Positions 57,532-64,000 of a DNA stretch of 64,000 bases are shown piece after piece. Location of the stretch: assembly GCF_005860775.1 (NCBI RefSeq), contig NZ_VCHQ01000005.1, forward strand, positions 1-64,000, written 5' to 3'. Each line of letters starts with the position of its first letter. Position 1 is the stretch's first letter. The position numbers and the translations under genes are program-made. The notes beneath the pieces are model-generated. The model saw nothing but the letters and a program-made list of their open reading frames with translations. It was not told where the DNA came from and ran no database searches. This DNA is from Klebsiella indica. Lineage in GTDB: Bacteria; Pseudomonadota; Gammaproteobacteria; Enterobacterales; Enterobacteriaceae.

Positions 57532-58362
57532 CTACGTTCGTTTTCGCCCATTCTGCGTATCAACAAACGCCATCGCCAGCCCGGTCACCAGGCCAGCCAC
57601 ATGCGCGCCGTTCGCAATCGACATGCCGAAAACATCAAACCATCCAGCAATTAACCATACTAAAGAGAAGAGTATTAAGCCTCGCTGTAAATAAATGCCG
57701 CTCTGCGGTTCACGCTCCCCCCGCAGCCAGACATAGCCCATCAGCGCATAGACGACGCCCGACAAGCCGCCAAACCAGGGGCCGCTAAACTGATGCTGAA
57801 CAAAGCCGCTTAACAAGGCGCTAATCACGGTAATCACTACCAGCTTTCCACTGCCAATACGTTTTTCTACCGCCCCGCCGAGATACCACCACCATAACAG
57901 GTTGAACAGAATATGCAGCAAGGAGAAATGCATGAGAACATGGCTAAAGTAGCGCCACACTTCAAATTTCAGCGAGGGATCATAGGGCCAGGCCAGCAAC
58001 AGCATCATCGCCTGATCGCCGAAAACCGTTTGCAGAATAAACACCAGAATACAGGCGAATAAGACGACCCAGGTAAATGGCCCGGCGTTATGGCGAAGCG
58101 TTGCTAAAAAGGGGAAACGTTGGTAATGCAATCCGCTATTAGTCTGCCCCGACTGCCAACTGGCGGCCAGGTAACGTGGATCGGCGGGATTTTCCAGAAA
58201 ACGGGCCAGCTCGGCCTGTACGCGCCCGGCCTGACTCTCATCAGCCAGCCAGATATCGCTCTGAGCATGCTGCTGAATAGTCAGAATAATGCCCTGAGTC
58301 GCCATATAGTCGACAAACGCCTGGGCCACGCGCGGATTAGCAAAAGAGGTAATCATTAACAT
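57532..58362 (-). CDS. glpG: Rhomboid intramembrane serine protease GlpG
   Basis: GlpG cleaves membrane proteins within the bilayer. The 276-residue protein has a cytoplasmic N-terminal domain (1-90) and six membrane helices. The catalytic Ser201 is in the [12 protein letters not shown] motif and the catalytic His254 in ANGAHVAGL. It lies between glpE and glpR; an ERIC repeat occupies the glpE-glpG gap. Confidence 0.98.
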   Translation of the reverse strand: MLMITSFANPRVAQAFVDYMATQGIILTIQQHAQSDIWLADESQAGRVQAELARFLENPADPRYLAASWQSGQTNSGLHYQRFPFLATLRHNAGPFTWVVLFACILVFILQTVFGDQAMMLLLAWPYDPSLKFEVWRYFSHVLMHFSLLHILFNLLWWWYLGGAVEKRIGSGKLVVITVISALLSGFVQHQFSGPWFGGLSGVVYALMGYVWLRGEREPQSGIYLQRGLILFSLVWLIAGWFDVFGMSIANGAHVAGLVTGLAMAFVDTQNGRKRT

Positions 58363-58401
58363 GCAGCGGATCGCTTATTCCACACAAAGGGAGATATTAT
58401 A

Positions 58402-58524
58402 TACCCTAAATAATTCGAGTTGCAGAAAGGCGACAAGTACACGAATTCCCAGGAGCTTACTCAAGTAAGTGACCGGGATGAGCGGACGTAGCCTACGTAT
58501 CTGCAGCTTGAAGTATGCCGGGTA
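58402..58524. repeat. ERIC (IRU) palindromic repeat between glpE and glpG
   Basis: A 123-base element bounded by TACCC and GGGTA inverted ends contains the diagnostic core CCCAGGAGCTTAC...GTAAGTGACCGGGATGAGCG and flanks AATTCGAGTTGCAG and CTGCAGCTTGAAGTATG. It is near the full ERIC length of about 127 bases. It would be transcribed within the glpEGR mRNA and form a long hairpin. Confidence 0.93.
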
Positions 58525-58546
58525 CAGCCACAACCGACGCTAACGC

Positions 58547-58876
58547 CTAACGTGCGCCATGTGCGACTTCCGCCGGAAAATGCCGATGCCAGGCATCAAA
58601 CCCGCCATCGACGCTATAAACCTCCGTGTAACCCTGCTGTAGCAGATACTGCGCGGCACCTTTACTGCTATTGCCGTGATAACACATCACCATAACGGCG
58701 GTATCAAAATCGTTATCGCGCATAAATGCCCCCAGCGTGTCGTTGGTCAAATGAAACGCGCCCGGCGTATGGCCCATCGCGTAGCTCTGCGGGTCGCGAA
58801 TATCCACCAGCACCGCCGTCTGCTGGTGCATTTTCTGATGGGCTTCTTCTACGTTAATACATTCAAAGTGATCCAT
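58547..58876 (-). CDS. glpE: Thiosulfate sulfurtransferase GlpE
   Basis: GlpE is a single-domain rhodanese of 109 residues. The active-site loop CYHGNSS begins at Cys65. It transfers sulfur from thiosulfate to cyanide or thioredoxin in vitro; its link to glycerol metabolism is unclear. It is the first gene of glpE-glpG-glpR and diverges from glpD. Confidence 0.97.
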   Translation of the reverse strand: MDHFECINVEEAHQKMHQQTAVLVDIRDPQSYAMGHTPGAFHLTNDTLGAFMRDNDFDTAVMVMCYHGNSSKGAAQYLLQQGYTEVYSVDGGFDAWHRHFPAEVAHGAR

Positions 58877-59022
58877 AAGCTCTCTTCTTATACAGGCAGG
58901 CGGCGAAACGCCCCAGATTTTAGCGCCTAGTGTACAGCGTGGCGGTAAATAAACGCCAATATGTTACACGCATCACTCTGAAATGTTTTTTTGATGTTAC
59001 CAACAGCGTGATTGTTTGCTAT

Positions 59023-59042
59023 ATTGAGCGATATCGAACATT
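59023..59042. promoter_or_regulatory. GlpR operator at the glpD promoter
   Basis: ATTGAGCGATATCGAACATT is a near-palindrome matching the GlpR consensus (WATGTTCGWTAWCGAACATW), with the right half perfect. It overlaps the expected glpD promoter, and a second degenerate half-site (TTATGAAC) follows. Confidence 0.68.
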
Positions 59043-59077
59043 TATGAACTTAAACGAAAGCGTGAGAGGTGGCGAGC

Positions 59078-60598
59078 GTGGAAACCAAAGATCTGATTGT
59101 GATAGGGGGAGGCATCAACGGTGCGGGTATCGCAGCAGATGCCGCAGGGCGTGGTTTATCCGTACTGATGCTGGAAGCAAACGATCTGGCCTGCGCGACG
59201 TCCAGCGCCAGCTCAAAACTGATTCACGGCGGCCTGCGTTACCTTGAACACTACGAATTCCGTCTGGTGAGCGAAGCGCTGGCGGAACGTGAGGTGCTGC
59301 TAAAAATGGCGCCGCATATCGCCTTTCCGATGCGCTTTCGTTTACCGCACCGCCCGCATCTGCGCCCGGCATGGATGATCCGTATTGGTCTGTTTATGTA
59401 CGATCATCTGGGCAAGCGTACCAGTTTGCCCGGCTCGACCGGATTGCGTTTTGGCGCAGAGTCGGTGCTTAAACCTGAAATTGTGCGCGGTTTCGAATAT
59501 TCCGACTGCTGGGTCGATGATGCGCGACTGGTACTCGCCAATGCGCAAATGGTTGTACAGAAAGGTGGCGAAGTGCGAACCCGTACCCGTGCCCTCTCGG
59601 CTAAACGTGAAAACGGTTTATGGGTGGTCGAAGCGGAAGATCGTGATACGGGCGAAAAGTTCACCTGGCAGGCACGCGGTCTGGTTAATGCCACCGGCCC
59701 GTGGGTCAAACAATTCTTCGACGAAGGGATGCACCTGCGTTCACCGTACGGTATTCGCCTGATTAAGGGCAGCCATATCGTCGTGCCGCGCGTGCATACG
59801 CAGAAACAGGCTTATATTCTGCAAAATGAAGACAAACGCATTGTGTTTGTGATCCCGTGGATGGATGAGTTCTCGATAATCGGTACCACTGACGTCGAGT
59901 ATACGGGCGATCCGAAAACTGTTGCTATTGATGACAAAGAAGTTAGCTATCTGCTGAATGTCTATAACGCACACTTTAAAAAGACGTTGTCTCGCGACGA
60001 TATCGTCTGGAGCTATTCCGGTGTCCGCCCGCTTTGTGATGACGAGTCTGATTCACCGCAGGCGATCACCCGCGATTACACCCTTGATATCCATGATGAA
60101 AACGGCCAGGCGCCGCTGCTATCAGTATTTGGCGGTAAGCTCACGACTTATCGCAAACTGGCTGAACATGCGCTGGAAAAACTGGTCCCCTACTACAAAG
60201 GTATCGGCCCGGCATGGACGAAAACAGCCGTTCTGCCCGGCGGCGATATCGGCGGCGATCGGGATGACTACGCGGCAAAACTGCGCCGTCGTTTCTCGTT
60301 TATCAGTGAGTCAATGGCCCGCCACTATGCGCGGACCTACGGCAGCAACAGCGAAAAACTCCTGGATACAGCCACATCGTTGGCCGATCTGGGGGAAGAT
60401 TTCGGCCATGAATTTTTCGAAGCCGAACTTACATATCTGGTCGAACATGAGTGGGTTCGCACCCTGGATGACGCTATCTGGCGGCGGACTAAACAGGGAA
60501 TGTGGCTGACAGCCGAACAGCAGGATCGCATCAGCGAATGGCTGGCGCAGCACGCGGGAAAGTCTGAACGAAAGTCTGAACTTTCGCTGGCGTCTTAG
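59078..60598 (+). CDS. glpD: Aerobic glycerol-3-phosphate dehydrogenase
   Basis: GlpD is the membrane-associated FAD enzyme that oxidizes glycerol 3-phosphate to dihydroxyacetone phosphate and feeds electrons to ubiquinone under aerobic conditions. The 506-residue protein begins with the FAD motif VIGGGINGAGIAADAAGRG and contains SSKLIHGGLRYLEHYEF and GGKLTTYRKLAEHAL. I chose GTG at 59078 because it aligns with the E. coli ATG (METKDLIVIGGG); GAGAGG lies 8 bases upstream. An earlier in-frame GTG at 59069 would sit on that site. The C-terminus has a few extra Lys/Glu-rich residues. Confidence 0.98.
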   Translation: METKDLIVIGGGINGAGIAADAAGRGLSVLMLEANDLACATSSASSKLIHGGLRYLEHYEFRLVSEALAEREVLLKMAPHIAFPMRFRLPHRPHLRPAWMIRIGLFMYDHLGKRTSLPGSTGLRFGAESVLKPEIVRGFEYSDCWVDDARLVLANAQMVVQKGGEVRTRTRALSAKRENGLWVVEAEDRDTGEKFTWQARGLVNATGPWVKQFFDEGMHLRSPYGIRLIKGSHIVVPRVHTQKQAYILQNEDKRIVFVIPWMDEFSIIGTTDVEYTGDPKTVAIDDKEVSYLLNVYNAHFKKTLSRDDIVWSYSGVRPLCDDESDSPQAITRDYTLDIHDENGQAPLLSVFGGKLTTYRKLAEHALEKLVPYYKGIGPAWTKTAVLPGGDIGGDRDDYAAKLRRRFSFISESMARHYARTYGSNSEKLLDTATSLADLGEDFGHEFFEAELTYLVEHEWVRTLDDAIWRRTKQGMWLTAEQQDRISEWLAQHAGKSERKSELSLAS

Positions 60599-60624
60599 AG
60601 ACCCGCTCGATTAAGCCAGATAAG

Positions 60625-60651
60625 ATAAAAACGGGGCCGTCTGGCCCCGTT
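60625..60651. terminator. Terminator between glpD and glgP
   Basis: AACGGGGCC (60630-60638) pairs perfectly with GGCCCCGTT (60643-60651) around GTCT. The A-run on the left becomes a T-run on the minus strand, so it fits glgP best; glpD could also stop here. Confidence 0.85.
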
Positions 60652-60667
60652 CTCAAGCGTCAAACCG

Positions 60668-63115
60668 CTACAACCTTACCGGATCGATATACCAGATATG
60701 GTCGGCGTACTCTTTAATCGTACGATCGGAGGAGAAATAGCCCATATTGGCGATATTGCGCATCGCTTTAATCGCCCACTCTTCCGGATGACGATACAGC
60801 TCATCCACTTTATCCTGGCAATCCACATAGCTACGATAATCCGCCAGTACCTGATAGTGGTCGCCAAAGTTAATCAGCGAATCCAGCAGATCGCGGTAAC
60901 GACCCGGCTCTGATGGGCTGAACAGACCGGTGCCGATTTGCGTCAGCGCCAGATGCAGCTCTTCATCCTGATCATAATAATCACGCGGCTTGTAACCGCT
61001 GGCCCGTAGGGCTTCCACTTCTTCTGCGGTATTGCCGAAGATAAAGATATTCTCTTCACCAACGTGCTCCTGCATCTCAACGTTAGCGCCGTCCAGCGTA
61101 CCGATAGTTAACGCGCCATTAAGCGCGAACTTCATATTGCTGGTCCCGGACGCTTCCGTTCCCGCCAGCGAGATCTGCTCTGAAAGATCGGCTGCCGGAA
61201 TGATCAACTGCGCCAGACTCACGCTGTAGTTAGGGATAAACACCACTTTCAGCTTATCGCCAATCTGCGGATCGCTGTTCACCACCGCCGCCACATCATT
61301 AATCAAATGAATAATGTGCTTGGCCATGTAGTAAGCGGACGCCGCCTTCCCGGCGAAGATATTCACTCGCGGTACCCACTCCGCGTCAGGGTCGGCCTTA
61401 ATGCGATTGTAGCGGGTTATCACATGCAGCACGTTCATCAACTGGCGTTTGTACTCATGAATACGCTTGATCTGCACGTCAAACAGCGCCTTCGGGTTCA
61501 CCACTACATTAAGCTGCTGGGCGATATAGCTCGCCAGTCGCTGCTTGTTTTCCAGTTTCGCCTGGCGCACAGCCTTGTTCACCAACGGGTAATCAATATG
61601 CTGTTCCAGTTCCTCCAGTTGACTCAAATCCGTGCGCCAGGTGTGACCAATATTGTCATCAAGCACTTTTGACAGCGGCGGATTCGCCAGCGCCAGCCAG
61701 CGACGCGGAGTCACGCCATTGGTCACGTTGGTAAAGCGCATCGGGAAGATTTTCGCAAACTCGGCGAACAGCGACTCCACCATCAACCTGGAGTGCAGTT
61801 CCGACACTCCGTTGACTTTGTGGCTAACGACCACCGCCAGCCAGACCATACGAACGCGACGACCGTTGGACTCATCAATAATCGACGTCCGGCCCAACAG
61901 CGCGGTATCGTTGGGATATTGCTCCTGCAACGTTTTCAGGAAGTAGTCGTTAATCTCAAAGATGATCTGCAAATGACGCGGCAGGATTTTACCCAGCATA
62001 TCAACAGGCCAGGTCTCCAGCGCTTCGCTCATCAGGGTGTGGTTGGTATAAGAGAAGACCTGACAGGCCACCTCAAACGCCTCATCCCAGCTAAACTTAT
62101 GCTCATCAATCAGCAGACGCATCAGCTCCGGAATCGACAGCACCGGGTGCGTATCATTAAGGTGAATGGCGATTTTATCCGCCAGATTGTCGTAGGTTCT
62201 ATGCAACTGATAGTGACGGCTGAGGATATCCTGCACCGTCGCAGAAACGAGGAAATACTCCTGGCGCAGGCGCAGCTCACGCCCGGAATCGGTAGAATCA
62301 TCCGGGTAGAGCACGCGGGAAACGTTTTCAGAGTGGTTTTTATCCTCTACCGCCGCGAAGTAATCCCCCTGGTTGAATTTACCCAGATTGATTTCATTAC
62401 TGGCCTGCGCACTCCACAGGCGCAGCGTGTTCGTCGCATCGGTATCAAAGCCTGGAATAATCTGGTCATAGGCTTCGGCAAAAATCTCCTCGGTTTCCAC
62501 CCAGCGTGAATTTTTACCTTCCTGCTGAATTCGCCCGCCGAAACGCACTTTATAGCGGGTATTGTGGCGCTCGAACTCCCACGGGTTGCCGTATTCCAGC
62601 CAGTAATCCGGAGACTCTTTTTGCCGGCCATCAACAATGTTCTGCTTAAACATGCCGTAGTCGTAACGAATACCGTAGCCACGGCCGGGCAAACCCAGTG
62701 TCGCCAGAGAATCAAGGAAACAGGCCGCCAGACGCCCAAGACCACCGTTACCTAATCCGGGGTCGTTCTCCTCATCAATCAGTTCTTCAAGGCTCAGCCC
62801 CATCTCTTCCAGCGCGCTGTTGACATCGTTATAGATACCCAGCGACAGCAATGCATTGGACAAGGTACGCCCAATCAGAAATTCCATTGACAGATAGTAA
62901 ACCTGGCGAACTTCCTGAGAGAGTTGCGCCCGGTTGGAGCGCAACCAGCGCTCCACCATGCGATCGCGAACCGCGAACAATGTGGCATTGAGCCATTCAT
63001 GTTTGTTGGCGATAGCCGGATCTTTGCCGATGATAAACATCAGCTTATAAGCAATTGAGTGCTTTAACGCCTCAACGCTTAACGTAGGCGATGCGTAGCT
63101 AAACGGTGCATTCAT
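60668..63115 (-). CDS. glgP: Glycogen phosphorylase
   Basis: GlgP releases glucose 1-phosphate from glycogen ends. The 815-residue GT35 protein has [20 protein letters not shown] near 130 and the PLP segment [23 protein letters not shown] near 660. It follows glgA by 17 bases at the end of the glgBXCAP cluster and is convergent with glpD. Confidence 0.98.
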   Translation of the reverse strand: MNAPFSYASPTLSVEALKHSIAYKLMFIIGKDPAIANKHEWLNATLFAVRDRMVERWLRSNRAQLSQEVRQVYYLSMEFLIGRTLSNALLSLGIYNDVNSALEEMGLSLEELIDEENDPGLGNGGLGRLAACFLDSLATLGLPGRGYGIRYDYGMFKQNIVDGRQKESPDYWLEYGNPWEFERHNTRYKVRFGGRIQQEGKNSRWVETEEIFAEAYDQIIPGFDTDATNTLRLWSAQASNEINLGKFNQGDYFAAVEDKNHSENVSRVLYPDDSTDSGRELRLRQEYFLVSATVQDILSRHYQLHRTYDNLADKIAIHLNDTHPVLSIPELMRLLIDEHKFSWDEAFEVACQVFSYTNHTLMSEALETWPVDMLGKILPRHLQIIFEINDYFLKTLQEQYPNDTALLGRTSIIDESNGRRVRMVWLAVVVSHKVNGVSELHSRLMVESLFAEFAKIFPMRFTNVTNGVTPRRWLALANPPLSKVLDDNIGHTWRTDLSQLEELEQHIDYPLVNKAVRQAKLENKQRLASYIAQQLNVVVNPKALFDVQIKRIHEYKRQLMNVLHVITRYNRIKADPDAEWVPRVNIFAGKAASAYYMAKHIIHLINDVAAVVNSDPQIGDKLKVVFIPNYSVSLAQLIIPAADLSEQISLAGTEASGTSNMKFALNGALTIGTLDGANVEMQEHVGEENIFIFGNTAEEVEALRASGYKPRDYYDQDEELHLALTQIGTGLFSPSEPGRYRDLLDSLINFGDHYQVLADYRSYVDCQDKVDELYRHPEEWAIKAMRNIANMGYFSSDRTIKEYADHIWYIDPVRL

Positions 63116-63132
63116 AGCTTTGGCTCCTGTGA

Positions 63133-64000
63133 TTACAGCAAGCGTTGATAAAGTTCGCGGTAAGAATTGGCGGCAACCTGCCAGCTAAAATCCATATTCA
63201 TTGCCTGACGCTGAACATAACGCCAGAGCGACGGGCGCGACCACAAAACAAATGTGCGTCGAATAGCCCGCAGCAGTGACAAAGCGTTGCTGTCTGCAAA
63301 AACAAACCCGGTGGCCAGACCGTCGGCGAGGTTCTCCAGCGAACAGTCGGACACGGTATCCGCCAGGCCGCCGGTGCGCCGCACCAGCGGTAGCGTGCCA
63401 TATTTCAGGCCATACAGCTGGGTTAAGCCACACGGCTCAAAGCGGCTGGGCACCAGAATCACATCGGCCCCGCCCATAATGCGATGCGAAAAAGCTTCAT
63501 GGTAGCCAATCTGCACGCCGACTTTACCGGGGTGCTCGGCAGCGGCGGCAAGAAACCCCTCTTGCAGAACCGGATCGCCCGCCCCCAGCAGTGCCAGTTG
63601 GCCACCCTGCTCAAGCAGGCCCGGTAGCGCTTCAAGCACCAGATCCAGCCCTTTCTGGCTGGTGAGGCGACTGACCACGGCAAACAACGGCGCTTTATCA
63701 TCCACCTGCAGCCCCATCGCAATTTGCAACTGACGCTTGTTCTCTGCTTTTTCCTCCAGCCGATCGCGATCGTAGCGCGCAGCCAGTAGCAAGTCGCTTT
63801 GCGGATTCCAGATCTGGTCATCCACTCCGTTAAGGATCCCGGACAAACGCCCTTCATGCTGACGCTGGCGCAGCAGTCCTTCCATTCCGTAAGCGAACTG
63901 CGGCTCTGTAATTTCACGGGCATAGGTTGGGCTCACCGCGGTAATGTGGTCAGCGTAGTAGAGACCGGCCTTCAGGAAGGAGATCTGGCCGTTAAATTCC
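63133..64000 (-). CDS. glgA: Glycogen synthase, C-terminal part (cut by window edge)
   Basis: GlgA adds ADP-glucose units to growing glycogen. About 288 C-terminal residues of roughly 477 are present, and the frame stays open past base 64000 ([29 protein letters not shown]). The GT5 C-terminal domain shows [19 protein letters not shown], the catalytic-site [19 protein letters not shown] and [10 protein letters not shown]. It is immediately upstream of glgP on the same strand. Confidence 0.98.
   Translation of the reverse strand, partial: EFNGQISFLKAGLYYADHITAVSPTYAREITEPQFAYGMEGLLRQRQHEGRLSGILNGVDDQIWNPQSDLLLAARYDRDRLEEKAENKRQLQIAMGLQVDDKAPLFAVVSRLTSQKGLDLVLEALPGLLEQGGQLALLGAGDPVLQEGFLAAAAEHPGKVGVQIGYHEAFSHRIMGGADVILVPSRFEPCGLTQLYGLKYGTLPLVRRTGGLADTVSDCSLENLADGLATGFVFADSNALSLLRAIRRTFVLWSRPSLWRYVQRQAMNMDFSWQVAANSYRELYQRLL

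Overview
The window is chromosomal DNA of a member of the Enterobacteriaceae. It follows the E. coli and Salmonella gene order of the str-crp-nir-dam-mrcA-mal-glp-glg region almost gene for gene, with typical enteric operators (FNR, NarL, CRP, ArgR, MalT, GlpR) and an ERIC repeat. Several less conserved proteins (IgaA, HofM-P, DamX, YheT) look further from the E. coli and Salmonella versions than those two are from each other. A separate genus, perhaps near Enterobacter, Klebsiella or Cronobacter, is therefore more likely, but I cannot name it. No phage, insertion sequence, CRISPR array, rRNA or tRNA gene was seen.

Layout. 1-5805 (minus): the str operon (rpsL-rpsG-fusA-tufA, tufA cut by the window edge), preceded by tusBCD and yheO. 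5.9-14.9 kb: periplasmic and cytoplasmic prolyl isomerases (fkpA, slyD) with slyX, the KefB/KefG efflux system with yheV, then yheS, yheT, yheU and prkB. 15-21 kb: yhfA, crp, yhfK, argD, pabA, ppiA. 21.3-28.6 kb: tsgA, a lone cytosine deaminase gene (codA), and nitrite reductase with its sirohaem synthase (nirB, nirD, cysG). 28.7-38.6 kb (minus): the aroK-aroB-damX-dam-rpe-gph-trpS cluster and the hofMNOPQ pilus/DNA-uptake operon. 38.7-48.6 kb: mrcA, nudE, igaA, yrfG, hslR, hslO, pckA. 48.7-56.6 kb: malQP divergent from malT. 56.8-60.6 kb: glpEGR divergent from glpD. 60.7-64.0 kb: glgP and the C-terminal part of glgA.

Functional themes are translation (S12, S7, EF-G, EF-Tu, TusBCD tRNA thiolation), envelope assembly (PBP1a, IgaA, DamX, FkpA), and carbon use under CRP control (crp itself, pckA, maltose, glycerol-3-phosphate, glycogen). 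FNR and NarL control nitrite reduction, with CysG supplying NirB's sirohaem.

The most notable feature is what is missing relative to the usual enteric order. fic-yhfG is reduced to what looks like the last dozen codons of fic before pabA. nirC is reduced to a C-terminal stub between nirD and cysG. The yhfL-yhfZ stretch and yhgE are absent. The envZ-ompR-greB-yhgF-feoABC-yhgA-bioH-gntX-nfuA-gntT block is absent, so pckA abuts malQ. rtcRBA is absent between malT and glpR. Conversely codA sits between tsgA and nirB. An unexplained cluster of palindromes lies just upstream of cysG. I found no convincing new multi-gene system; the novelty lies in these deletion scars and the non-coding structures beside them.
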